A stretch of DNA of 43,475 nucleotides, from assembly GCA_002812745.2 (NCBI GenBank), contig NCSJ02000343.1, positions 1 through 43,475 of the forward strand, in the 5' to 3' direction. Below are positions 32,748 through 43,118 of the stretch, in pieces (the first letter of the stretch is position 1; every line of letters begins with the position of its first letter). The position numbers and the translations under genes are program-made. Under the pieces are notes generated by a model. That model made no database searches. It worked only from the letters and a program-made list of their open reading frames with translations, and was not told the DNA's origin. This DNA comes from Scytalidium lignicola (lineage: Eukaryota; Ascomycota; Leotiomycetes).

Positions 32748-33939
32748 TTATGCGTCGAATGTGAAGCTTGTGCCGATCTAGTCCAATTAGCACATTTCAA
32801 TTAATATTACATATATAATGCACAAACCTTGTGGGTGGCTTGATCAAGCTTCTGGGTATCGAATGAAGCACCAAGACCGAGGGTAACACCTGGTCGGAGA
32901 AGGACGTTGTAGGCCACGGCTGCCACACCACGGTCGTTGATCTTGGCCTATATTGCACATGAGTATAAGCGTGACAGGCATACAGGTTACGTCTTACCTT
33001 AGCAAAAGAGACAGGGTCGAGTCTATATTTGCTTGCAACCTCGAGACCGACTTGGTTACCGCTCTTGGAATCCCAAGTAGCCTTAGCACCAGCCTCGACT
33101 TGAGAGTTAACCTTGTGGTAGTATGAAGCAGAGAAGACGCTAAGGTTGTTAGAGGCGGTGATGGCAGCGGTATATTGAGGGGCAGAGTATCCAATGGCTG
33201 CGGAGTAGTTGGTGATGGCAGCCTTTTGGACATCGTAACCAGCGGAGGCACCAGCCAAGAAACCATCTTGTCCAATGACAGCATCAACACTGGCGGTTGG
33301 GCCCTTGAGGAGATCGAAGAAGGCACGACCGTGGAAGTTGGCCTGCTTGAAGTGCAGGTTGAGCTTCGCGCCTTTTGCCTGGGTGGAGGGGAGGAAGGAA
33401 CCTAAAACTTCAGCTTTGAGGCCTGCGGCAATGGTGTCGTTGAGCTCGATCTTGGTGTCAAGAGCATTGACGGTATTCCACGATTGGGTAACGGTTAAGC
33501 CTGTACGGCGGTAGAACATCAGTAACTGTGTGTAACCAGGTTGCAATCCGATCATAAAATCAAGAAAACGCGGCTTCGCATATTTCGTATAGAGATTAAA
33601 TGACAACTTCAGGGGTTTCGTACCGGTTGGTTTGTCGGTGTACTTGGCCTCCAACTATTGCGTGAATCGGCATCAGCCTTTTTTCCCAAGCTCTTACGGT
33701 GCGAATTATTGTCTTACCAAACCGCTCGTAGCTCCCTCGTGTGTGCTCTTGCCAGTCACCTTGAAAGCAACATTGTTTGGGGTGTTGCTCTTGACCTCAA
33801 GGGCAGACGCAGAAAGGTGGTAGAAGTCCTTGTTGAGCAACTACGTTGAGGTTAGCTTCCACACTGAGCCCACAGTTGCTTCTGGAATATTTACGTCGTT
33901 CGAGGACTTTGCGATATCTGAAAATGCTGGGACAGACAT
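32748..33939 (-). CDS. Mitochondrial outer-membrane porin (VDAC), 283 aa
   Basis: VDAC is the beta-barrel channel for ATP, ADP and small metabolites in the outer mitochondrial membrane. Exons are 33939-33895, 33840-33718, 33654-33624, 33500-32998, 32947-32828 and 32777-32748. Spliced length is exactly 283 aa, the usual VDAC size. It begins MSVPAFSDIAKSSNDLLNKD, contains the porin signature KYRLDPVSFAKAKINDRG across an intron, and ends GTSFTFDA. The intron at 33623-33501 is 123 nt long, stop-free and a multiple of 3; reading through it would insert 41 residues not found in other porins. Expression is likely high, as in other fungi, but no promoter element is named. Confidence 0.97.
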
Positions 33940-34513
33940 TGTGAAATTGTTGTGCAATTGATTAGCTGCACGAATTGAACGGAGGGAAGAATTAAGAGTG
34001 ATTGTAGAGTTGAGGTCGGTCAGGAGTTGTTGATGCTTAAAAGCAGACGTTGCTTCACGGCGGCGGAAATTATGCGCAATCCAACGGAAAAGATCGGGCT
34101 AGGGGCATGTGCTATCTTTATTGGTCAGTAGGGTCGGCCCCAGAGTGGTTTCTAGGCCTGAGGCTGCAGCTTCACTTGGCAATTGTTGTTGCATAAACAA
34201 CCACGACAACCCTGTGGGGTGCCAGGGGATTTTCTTACCGCCTTAATATTCAGATGACTTCTAGCCTGATTTTAATGTGTTTTAGAAGATGAGTTGGCAG
34301 TTTGGACAGGTGGCACAGCAGACTATGTCCTAAAGATGATTTTTTTTTTTTCATTGGCTCTTTATTTTGAAATATGGTGTTGACGACTCGCACAAGACTA
34401 TTTATATACATGCCTAAACCCCTCCTACACGAAACTATAAGAGTTATCTATATAATAGCATCCACTGTTACTCGACTAACCAAGATCTGCAGCATGTGAT
34501 CCAATATGATCAT
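33940..34513. promoter_or_regulatory. VDAC promoter and asparagine synthetase 3' region
   Basis: 574 bp in tandem orientation (both minus). The left part must hold the VDAC promoter and leader; the right part the ASN1 3' UTR, with a T10 run at 34341-34350. No gene is seen. Confidence 0.5.
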
Positions 34514-36754
34514 CTATTTAGCATCACCCTCATACTTAGCATTATGAATAGAAATAGCTCTAAAGAGATATCAGTATATGTGACTAACAACTTGCGTGCT
34601 AATGACTTACCTTCCGCTCGGATCAGTCTGTTTTGACCAAGTTGGAGTCCATCTCATAACAGTCTCCGCACAATATTGAGGGAAGTGCTCATCAAACATC
34701 AACCGGTACCAATACCTAGAGTCTATTAGCATTAAATCTTCAGTCCGTGCAGCTGGGACTACTCACGCCTCCTTTGAATCTGGGATATCATCGCCCCACT
34801 CTGGCTTAGGGTTCTTCATCATCTCATCAGTGATGTGGAGCTCGGCATTGTCCTTTAGCGCATCGATCCACCCGTAGCCAACACCGTCACTAAATTGCTC
34901 CTTTTGTCTATATAGAATATGACGTGGTAAATATGGCTCTGCTCCCGGTTCGTCAGAAACATCGAATGCTTTGCGGAGAATATACTTCTCGATCCGATCT
35001 TCGGTGATCATCTTCTCAGCAGGATCGATGTTCATTGCAACGCTCAAGAACTAATTCACACAAGTGGTTAGAAAATAATACAGCACAATATAGGTATCTA
35101 AACTCACCTCCTTGTCTAGAAAAGGAACACGAGCCTCGACGCCCCAGGCAGATGTTGACTTGTTAGCTCTTAGACAGTCAGCCAAATGCAAGTTCTTAAC
35201 CCTGCGGACGGTTTCTTCATGGAAAGCCTTCTTATCAGGCGCAGCATGGAAATATAGGTAACCTCCAAATATTTCATCACTCCCTTCTCCACTCAGAACC
35301 ATTTTGACGCCCATTGCCTTGATTTTTCTGGATAGAAGGAACATCGGGGTGGATGCTCGAATAGTTGTCACATCATATGTCTCGAGATGGTAGATCACAT
35401 CGGACAGGGCATTCAAGCCATCCTCAATGGTGAAAGTCATATCGTGGTGCTTCGTGCCAAGGAATTTAGCAACCTCCTTTGCTGCTATTGTATCGGGGGA
35501 ACCAGGCAAGCCAATTGAGAAGGAGTTGAGTTGAGGTAAGTAAGTGACAGTAGACAGCTTATCGTCATCGTCAATCCCAACGAGACCTTCAGGTGAATCT
35601 TCAGAATCCCCATTGTGAGCTAGAGCTGCAGCCTTCAAACGTAAAGTTTCTCGCTGCGCAATGGCCGCAACTAAGCTAGAATCTAGACCCCCAGACAGCA
35701 ACACACCATATGGAACCTCTGCCATCAGCCTCTTGCGGACAGCTTTTTCGAATGTCTCGCGGAGGAGTTTATAGTCCAATGGTGTAGAAGGGACGTTCGT
35801 AGGGTCCCACCAAGATGGCTGGAAGTATCTGGTCATCTGGTCTGTCTTCGAGTCATAGACATGCCCCGGTGGGAACCAGTTGACTTTGTCACAGACCGGG
35901 AAGAGACATTTTAACTCGGAGGCAAAGTAGACCGCTCCTGGTGTCTTGCTAGATCGTCCAATATAAAAGCTCGTTACCCCAATTGGATCTCTTGCAGCGA
36001 TCGTTCTGTCTTGAGTCTCATCGTACAAAACAAATGAGAACATGCCGTCGAGATACTTGGGAGCATCTATGTCATGTTCCATATACTAATGAACAGTTAA
36101 TCATTTTCCTCCAGTTTTTCTGCTGTTCAACTTACTAGCGGGATTATAACTTCGCAATCAGAGTGTGTCTTAAAAGGATACGGTTTCTTGAGATGCTTCC
36201 GGATAAGACGATGGTTATAGATCTCGCCGTTGACGGCTAGAACAAGACTCTCATCCTCATTGGTGAGTGGTTGCGCTCCACTGTCTAAACCCAGTGAGCT
36301 ACCATAATACAATTGACTAGGTCAGACCTACCAACGCCGACAATGCTCAGACGCTCATGGGCAAGAACTGAATATTGTCAGTACTGTAGAGCGTAAAAGG
36401 CTGTGCAAGATCGTACTTGTGTTTTTCTTCGTCACATTTCCACCTGTGTTGCCAGTCTTAGAATGTCAAACAGAAAAGTTGATATGTGTGAGTCACTCAC
36501 TCCAGTCTGGTCCTCGATGGCGAACCCTTGAAATCTTGTCAATTGAATTCTGTGTACAAACCAAAAGAATTTATTACATACTGTTTCGCCATCTTGAGAG
36601 CCATAGGCTTAAAAGCCTTGACATCTGGATGGCTACATAAATATATATATATATCAGCACATTATTCCTGGATGGCGGGGCCCCCACCATGAACGAAAAG
36701 AGGATACATAGGCATTGGATAGACATACCAATGGCATGCGAAGATTCCACACAT
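34514..36754 (-). CDS. ASN1: Asparagine synthetase (glutamine-hydrolysing), 575 aa, 10 exons
   Basis: The enzyme makes asparagine from aspartate, ATP and glutamine. Exons: 36754-36729, 36632-36582, 36526-36501, 36443-36417, 36367-36332, 36284-36136, 36085-35108, 35050-34767, 34715-34611 and 34559-34514. They sum to 576 codons with all phases matching. The N-terminal [13 protein letters not shown] gives the glutaminase nucleophile Cys2; [11 protein letters not shown] and AVNGEIYNH complete that domain. The synthetase domain has the ATP-pyrophosphatase loop [25 protein letters not shown] and [15 protein letters not shown]. It ends AKYEGDAK. The first five exons are only 26-51 nt, so simple ORF calling misses the active-site Cys. 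A TGAGTCA word, the Gcn4/CPC1 core, lies in intron 3 (36489-36495). Confidence 0.97.
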
Positions 36755-37290
36755 GATTGAAGTTGTGTCACACTGCAATTCTGTAGAATCTACCGTCTTG
36801 CAAGATTGCAATGCTTTGGCAGTGTCGTAGTTGAAAGTTCTAGAGAAGGCGACCCGTGGCAGAAATATTTAAATAGCCGATTTCGGCCAATGGGCGATAG
36901 TGGATTTGATGACGGGCCTGATAGCGATACCCAAACAAATTTACGAAACCACATAAAAAAGGGTAAAGAGGGGGAAGCTGAATCAAAAAAATTTATTTGA
37001 TTCTGCTCTACTTTCAAATCTCATCCCGTGAGACATAAAGCCGAGGAGATGTCTAGTCACACGACACAAAGTGTAGTCTGTCTTGGAATATGTCGCCTAG
37101 TGTACTGCTATCGGGCGCAATTATTGAAGTGGGCTGTCCAACCACACTGCTACGCCTCCCATCCTGTCCCGTCCCATCCACGGTTGCATACCTATAGCTT
37201 CAGATAATGAAACTTGATCTTATGCTGTGAAAACTCATTGAACGCCCGCTTGAACCCATACAACCAGTAGCATACAAACCAACGCGTAAA
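36755..37290. promoter_or_regulatory. ASN1 promoter and UBC9 3' region
   Basis: 536 bp in tandem orientation (both minus). It holds the UBC9 3' UTR and the ASN1 promoter. I looked for TGACTCA (CPC1) in this stretch and saw none. ORFs at 36806-37000 and 37200-37475 are shadows. Confidence 0.5.
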
Positions 37291-37920
37291 TTAGGGCGCT
37301 GGGTTGTCTCTGACAATGCGCTTGATCTTGCTCTCATAAGCCGCCCTATCCTTCTTGAATAAGCTGTATGCCTCAGCCTGAGCTGGGGAGTCGGGGTTGG
37401 GATCGTCAAGTAGGTCTTGAACACCGAGTAAGATTTGCTTAATTGTAATCGCTGGTTTCCATCCTTCTTCTTCATTGAGTATAGACAAGCAGACAGTGCC
37501 AGATGGATACACGTTGGGATGGAAGANGGGGGGGGACAAATTTGCCTGCTCCTGTTAGCCGTGCTACTACAAACGGTTATGAAAGCAACCTACACTTTGG
37601 TGGCTTTGTTGGATACTCTATTGTCAATTGTCAATCATTTTTCTCATCATAGCTCTATTGCTTGAAACTCACCATCAGGGAAGACCACACTCAGCTTGAA
37701 AAGTCCCCCTTCCCACAAAGTCTTCTCCTTCCCAGGTATGCCACACTCCCAAACTTTCAGATCGAGAACGCCCTGCGCATTGCGTTGCGGTTTGGCATAA
37801 AAGCCAAATGGATGATCTCGACGCCACTGCTTTCTACCTACAGATTAGCACACCGGTCATAGAAAACTATATCTAAACATACCGTTCCTCCTGGAGGCGA
37901 TTCTGACAAAGTGATGCCAT
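37291..37920 (-). CDS. UBC9: SUMO-conjugating enzyme UBC9, 158 aa
   Basis: UBC9 is the single E2 for SUMO and acts mainly in the nucleus. Exons are 37920-37883, 37833-37673, 37617-37594 (24 nt) and 37545-37291. With the N at 37527 removed the protein is 158 aa, the same as human UBC9 (yeast 157). With the N kept, the frame breaks at KFVPP. Features seen: [29 protein letters not shown], the E2 motif [20 protein letters not shown], the catalytic Cys in GTVCLSIL near residue 93, and the C-terminus [19 protein letters not shown]. Divergent from PEX19 by 580 bp. Confidence 0.97.
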
Positions 37921-38500
37921 ATTCCGATACTTCACTTTCTAGCTTTCTTGCCGCCTGTCTTGGGAGATGAACAAGGCTGAGAAGGTACTAGGAGGGTTTT
38001 GTATTCAGATATTGCATCCAATTCAGGACGCAAGTAAGTGAAAAAACTCGCTCTCTACGCAAATAAAGTTGCCACCTCCAGCCGTTTGTGTTTGTTATGT
38101 CGCTGAAGTTCTAGATTAGGGTAAGTAATAAATGATTAGAAGAACCCTGCAGAGCACGGCGGTTCATGAGCCGCCGTGAGCCACGCTAGAGCAAAAGAGG
38201 TCTAGACGTTGGAGGGGCTACAGCCTCGGCATGCCTGACCCAGTACCGCTATGCTTCCTTGTTCACGAATTTCCGGACACATTCCTTGATCACATAGGGA
38301 TTGAAGAAGACCACATTAGGAAAGGGTAGATTTTGTTACTTTTCCTCATCCTAATTCACAACATTATAGTCTACGCTGGTTTGTTTGTTGACGCACTTGC
38401 CGTTCACATCAATGGTGATCCCGTTAACGTGCTTCAACTAAGGAATACAAAACAATATTGTGCAAACATCACGTCACAACACTTACTACTGGGACTTGAT
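37921..38500. promoter_or_regulatory. Divergent promoter region, UBC9 / PEX19
   Basis: 580 bp between divergent start codons. It includes an inverted CACGGCGGTTCATGAGCCGC stretch (38156-38175 and onward), a GC-rich imperfect palindrome. The frame of PEX19 is open upstream to 38333, but that extension is not supported (see rejected). Confidence 0.5.
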
Positions 38501-39576
38501 ATGGAAGGAAAACATGGTGTGGACCCATCGGAGGCCAGCCAGAGTAAGACCGACACAACAGAATCAAAAACTAGTGCAGACAATGATTCCAAGCAACCAG
38601 CACCTGAGACTGTTCCTGATCCAGAAGAAGATGACTTGGATGATTTAGATGGTAAGATTGAGACCTTACTTTTAAGGTTTCTGACACTTAGATTGGTTTT
38701 ACAGATATGCTAGATGAATTTTCCGCAACAAAACTGGATGATGAACCCCCTGCTCCGTCTGGTCCTGGGAGACCTGATGCAACAGATCACGATCCTCTTG
38801 CAACAGGATTATCAGATGAAGAGTTTGCAAAGCAACTCCAGGCTGGGATGGCTGAGTTAATGGGTGATATGGATAAAGATCCAGATATGCAAGCCCAGTT
38901 GGAGAATATATTCAAAGAACTTGGAGGTGCCGATGATCTAGGTGCTACAATTGGTTCTTCAAAGGCAACCGCGCCTTCAAGTAAATCAGGGCCATCTGGA
39001 GCAGGCACAGAAGACTCTTTTCAGGAAACTATTAGGAAAACTATGGAGAGAATGCAGACATCCGGAGACCAAGCTACAGCTGCAGCAGTATCCGAGCCTG
39101 AAGATGATATACTAGCTGAAATGATGAAAGCCATGCAAGCAAGCGGTTTGGACGGGGAAGGTGGTGAAGAAGACTTCTCAAAGATGTTATTGGGTATGAT
39201 GGAACAGTTGACCAACAAGGAAATCCTGTACGAGCCAATGAAAGAACTTCATGATAAGTTCCCAGCCTGGATGGAGAAGAATATCGACAACACCCCGAAG
39301 GATGATATGAAGCGATATAAGGAGCAACAAACTTTGGTAGCAGAGATTGTTGGTAGGTTTGAGGAGAAAACATACAACGACTCCAATGCCGCTGATCGTG
39401 AATACATAGTAGAACGGATGCAAAAGGTGAGTAAAATATCTTCTTAATTTGATAGATACTTTACTAATCAAACCCAGATGCAAGAAGCTGGGTCACCGCC
39501 TGCTGACCTTGTTGGAGATATGGCAGCAGCGCAGGAAGCATTTGGGGCCTCTGAAGAGGGCTGCCCGCAACAATAA
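38501..39576 (+). CDS. PEX19: Peroxisomal membrane protein receptor PEX19, 323 aa, farnesylation motif
   Basis: PEX19 is the cytosolic chaperone and import receptor for peroxisomal membrane proteins. Exons are 38501-38651, 38705-39426 and 39478-39576. The N-terminal half is acidic and disordered, with PEEDDLDDLDDMLDEF matching the PEX3/PEX14-binding region. The helical cargo-binding domain includes FQETIRKTMERMQ, DILAEMMKAMQASG, LGMMEQLTNKEILYEPMKEL and FPAWMEKN. The protein ends CPQQ, a CaaX box for farnesylation, which is well known in this family; the last exon is needed to see it. Size fits (human 299, yeast 342). The start is placed at 38501; an in-frame upstream Met at 38333 would add a hydrophobic segment, which is wrong for a soluble protein. 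Confidence 0.96.
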
Positions 39577-39748
39577 GACGTCACGACAGACGCTAAAATA
39601 CACATATGCTCAACGAGCCTAATTAAACAAACCAAAACAGACCTATCACTCTGTTCACAACGCCTTGACTAGCCACGTAGCCAATATAACCCCGAACTCC
39701 GGTCGTAAAATATCCTGAATCAGTTCCCTTGGCGCCAATTCCCAACAT

Positions 39749-40552
39749 CTAGCTCATATCCATCATGTCATTATCAGTTGCAACATGCTCAAGTCGCTGG
39801 GTTCCGGATGTTCGAATATATTCATCTTGGATAACGTCTCTGAAAATAGAATCGTAATCTTCATCATCACTTCCATAGGTAATATCAGAAGATAGTTGTC
39901 TATTCTGATGATTTGGTATAGGGTCGATCATGTCGGACTCATCCATTAAGGATAATAAAGCTTCCAATTCTTCCTCTTCCTTTCTAGCCACCTCATCCGC
40001 CATAATTTCATCTGTCATTGTCAATAGATAACTCAGTGCAAATATTAGTAGTATTGCCATACCTAAAGCCCTCTTATCCGAAGGCGCATCAAGTATCTCG
40101 ATTTCTTCCTCCTCTCTTTCACATGGTACAGCCATGGCTTCCCTAACCTGTTTCTCTGCCAGTCGTCTCTGTTCCGCAATCCATATGGTTCGCATCATCT
40201 CATCATCGCCACCTCTCATTGCCCATCTTTTATCTTCGGAGTTTGACCTTACTTTCTTCAAAAACAGCTTGCGCCTCGTCTCTCTCCCATCACTACCACT
40301 ACGCTGCAATAGAGGGTTCGGCTTTGTAGTTCGCTTTGAGAATGGAGTCTCAATAGGTTGAGATGGACTTTTCTGGCGCAAAGATGGAGTGGGCGATGTC
40401 ATGGGGTCATAAAATGGATAGGAACAGTTGTTGGTATTGCGCGGTGATAGAGGCGAAGACCTTGAGTTCCACGAAAGAGGCGATGAAACGTGTGGAGTGA
40501 ATGTGCGATTTTGAGAATAAATATACACTGGACTTGACAGAATGTCAAACAT
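39749..40552 (-). CDS. Unrecognised charged protein, 250 aa (267 aa if an in-frame intron is retained)
   Basis: I cannot name the family, but it has the feel of a conserved fungal protein. The likely start is the Met of MFDILSSPVYIYSQ at 40552; an in-frame Met at 40582 is less likely. Exons are 40552-40063 and 40011-39749, with a GTATGG..AATGACAG intron at 40062-40012. The N-terminal third is Ser/Pro-rich (PLSWNSRSSPLSPRN). A basic/charged helical segment follows (RETRRKLFLKKVR, then MMRTIWIAEQRRLAEKQV), then EEEEIEILD, RKEEEELEALLSLMDE, and an acidic C-terminus (YGSDDEDYDSIF). If the 51-nt intron is read as coding it encodes a hydrophobic stretch that looks like a membrane span; I think it is not one. 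The 3' end lies 172 bp from that of PEX19. Confidence 0.75.
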   Translation of the reverse strand: MFDILSSPVYIYSQNRTFTPHVSSPLSWNSRSSPLSPRNTNNCSYPFYDPMTSPTPSLRQKSPSQPIETPFSKRTTKPNPLLQRSGSDGRETRRKLFLKKVRSNSEDKRWAMRGGDDEMMRTIWIAEQRRLAEKQVREAMAVPCEREEEEIEILDAPSDKRALGMAILLIFALSYLLTMTDEIMADEVARKEEEELEALLSLMDESDMIDPIPNHQNRQLSSDITYGSDDEDYDSIFRDVIQDEYIRTSGTQRLEHVATDNDMMDMS

Positions 40553-41071
40553 CTTGACTTTGGAATTATTGTATAATTGCAATATCTGTACGGGGAGGTA
40601 ACCGGTTGAGGATTGTCAATTCTGAAGATGTTGGATGGGCTTAATGTGGGAGGGACGCGCCTTAACTAAGACTCGTACGCGTTCGCGTAAATCAGCAGTT
40701 CTCAATCTGGTATCCACAAGAACGCGACAACCTAACCTCTTCACTTGACTTACTACAGTATCAACACTAGTGCTAATGCTTATAAATACACCCTCATTTC
40801 CTACATTATATTCAGTATAAATTTACTTGCCGACATCCTATAATCTCAGCATTGAATTATCAAGTTTTGTTCCGTAAGGTACCACATCTAAAGTCCATAG
40901 CCAATCCTGAGCTTCCTCTCCTAGACATCCGCCAAAATATCCATTTCCCAGCTGCATTGATGCCGGCACTCTATATTACAGACCTGGCGATATTTAACCC
41001 ACTTATTAACAAAATGCCCAAACGCCGCTCACTTTGGAAGCAATAAACTCCTACGTCGTTTTGGGAAGGAC
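40553..41071. promoter_or_regulatory. Region between DUF2408 3' end and promoter of the 39749-40552 gene
   Basis: 519 bp in tandem orientation. The left part is the promoter of the unknown gene, with CG-rich words near 40650-40690 (GACGCGCC, ACGCGTTCGCG). The right part is the DUF2408 3' UTR. ORF 40852-41046 has no domain. Confidence 0.5.
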
Positions 41072-42689
41072 CTATTCGTCTGCATCACTGTCGACTGCAA
41101 TTCGAAGTTCATAAGATAGCTCAAAACACTCTGCGAGGAGCTCATTGACACTCCCTTGTCCATCGGGAATATCATTACCAACCATGAACTTCCCATCCAC
41201 CCTCATATTATCCAGAGAGTTGAGCTATATTTTAGATTAGCTTCTAAAAAATGCACAGTCTAGTTAAAGTCTCCGATACTAACCTTCATACTATAGGGGT
41301 ATAGCTCTCGTCCCGAGCTGACACCACCCGAGTTCTTAACCTCTAGTAGACATCTTTTGAGTGTCTGAAGTTGGTTGTAGATGGGGAGGAGAGCTTCGGA
41401 TACAGGCTCGGATGAAACCATCAGGTAATAAATATATGCATAGCTTCGTCGTATGAGGTATAGAAGTGTCTAGTGAAGTTAGTTTGGATCCCTAACTTGC
41501 GATAGAGTAAGAAATACCCTCTGCACATATAATTCGGCGAAATTCCCATCCGCATCCTTGAAGTTCCCATCAACTCGGCTCTCATCTATTCTATCTAGCT
41601 GGCGCTGATAGTCATATAAATCTGTCTCTCTGAGAGACCATGCTTGTGTTAAAGACAACTTTTCCAGTTGATTTCTAATTTCAACCAATGTCTTGTATAC
41701 CCCACTAAATGGTTCCGGAATTTCTCCCTTGCTATAGAATTCATATCGTTAATCATCTGCCAATTGGTCTCCACCAAAATCAGGAGGAAATGCGTACCGG
41801 CTCAACACGACCTCAGACCAAAGTAAGCACCGTCCTAAGATCTCTGCAAAGTGATCGCTTCCTTGAGCTACTTCACCACTAGGAGTTAAGAATTTCCCAT
41901 CAACTCTAGTAGCATCGATCTCTTTAAGTTGGTCTTGTAGCTTTTGAACTTCGTTTGCTGGAAACTACCCGAGAATATTATTAGCATATCATATTTGCGG
42001 TGGTAACAAAGAGACTTGCCTTGTTTCTCGTGTTTGCTAAAGATATTGAACGTAGTAATGAGATCAATTTCTCACGAAGAGGCGCTAAATCCTGTCCTAG
42101 CTGTGCAAGCTTGTCCTGCAGATTTTCTATGGACGCCTGGCATAATGCTAAGCGATTGGAAAGAAGAGTTGTCAACGTCTCAGAGTATGTAGTCTCTGAA
42201 GTAGCTGTCTTCACAATCTTCTTCAGCTTGTCGAGGGTATGAGAAATATGCTCCAGATCCTTTGCAGAATAGAGATTGGACTCAGTAAGGTGGTCAAGCA
42301 ATCGTTTTATGGTAGATGTCAACGCATATACAGCCGGTGCCTCGTTGTTTTTTCCAATTGTCATAAAGAAAAGCGACAGCAGTTGGAAGCAGCTATCCAA
42401 TACTCTATCAACTGCAATTACAATGCATTAGGAATAGTAATGCAATAAAATTTATAGAATTCAATTACTTACCTCGATTCTCTTCAGGCGGCCTACCGGC
42501 TCGGACCTCATGTAGTTTTTCTACCTGCTCGACCACCCTATCGTAAAGTGGCATAACATCGGAGGATTTGACGTAAGTTGATTTGTCTTGTTTAAGGAGG
42601 GTTAATTCATCGCGTATCATGGATAGCTGTTCCAGGATCAGCTGTTCCCGCGAATCAAAAGGCCCAGGGAGTGAAGGCGTATCGGACAT
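41072..42689 (-). pseudogene. DUF2408/UPF0662 family gene with an in-frame TAA (464 codons if read through, 274 as written)
   Basis: Exons are 42689-42473, 42411-42020, 41964-41518, 41469-41284 and 41225/41224-41072. All phases fit. The family (S. pombe UPF0662) has no known biochemical function. Three copies of an (E/S)xDxxRVDGxF motif are seen: EIDATRVDGKF, RIDESRVDGNF and LDNMRVDGKF, set in all-helical sequence. A TAA at 41751-41749 interrupts exon 3 in frame, between GGDQLADD and RYEFYSKGEIPEPF. Coding quality stays high after it, so the stop is recent, erroneous or read through. Changing one base (GAA to TAA) would explain it. Intron 2 begins with GC rather than GT. The last exon is 41224-41072 by phase. 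Divergent from the P1 gene. Confidence 0.85.
41965..42019 (-). other. GC-AG intron in the DUF2408 gene
   Basis: 55-nt intron with donor AAG|GCAAGTCTC and acceptor TCGGGTAG|TTTCC, with a TGCTAAT branch site. The donor otherwise matches the consensus for U2-type GC-AG introns (AG|GCAAGT). Splicing here joins NTRNK to FPANEV in frame; no GT donor nearby does so. Confidence 0.75.
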
Positions 42690-43118
42690 GTTGATGGGAG
42701 ACTCTGATTATCTTATTATTTTGAACAGGCCTCTTACTCTGTAGGAAGCTGGATATTTTATTGGTAGAGGATATGGGAATTGAATGGATTCCTCGGAAGT
42801 TGGATCGCAGCGGCTTAAGGCGGGCAAGGCGGGGTGTGCATCTTATCAGATACCTTGCCATATCTGGATTAGCTTCCAAAAGAGCAGTTGGTCCAGGCGC
42901 TCGCCAGCTGAACCAATCACACTTCCCACAAAATTCCAGCTACTGATTAGGTTCTTGCCCTTTCGAACATCGAAACTTCTACGAATACGCGACGTCTAAG
43001 ATTGATCTTTCGAGAAGAACCATTTCCGACATCTCTACACTCGACGGTTAGTTTATCCAGCGCATGTTATGTTCTTGAGAACTATTAGATGCTAATTGGG
43101 ATTTCCTAGAACTTCAAA
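42690..43118. promoter_or_regulatory. Divergent promoter, DUF2408 / ribosomal P1, with a 5' UTR intron
   Basis: 429 bp between divergent starts. On the right side, CTCGACG|GTTAGT at 43047 and TGCTAATTGG..TTTCCTAG at 43109 bound a 63-nt intron just before the P1 start codon. ORFs at 42655-42879 (-) and 42761-42999 (+) overlap each other and have no domain. Confidence 0.55.

Noticed and set aside
38333..38500. Upstream in-frame extension of PEX19 beginning MLLFLILIHN
   Set aside because: Would add a hydrophobic signal-like segment to a soluble cytosolic receptor; the Met at 38501 starts the acidic region expected of PEX19.
42655..42879. 74-codon minus ORF upstream of the DUF2408 start with a presequence-like N-terminus
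   Set aside because: Overlaps the first codons of DUF2408 in another frame and the P1 promoter; no domain.
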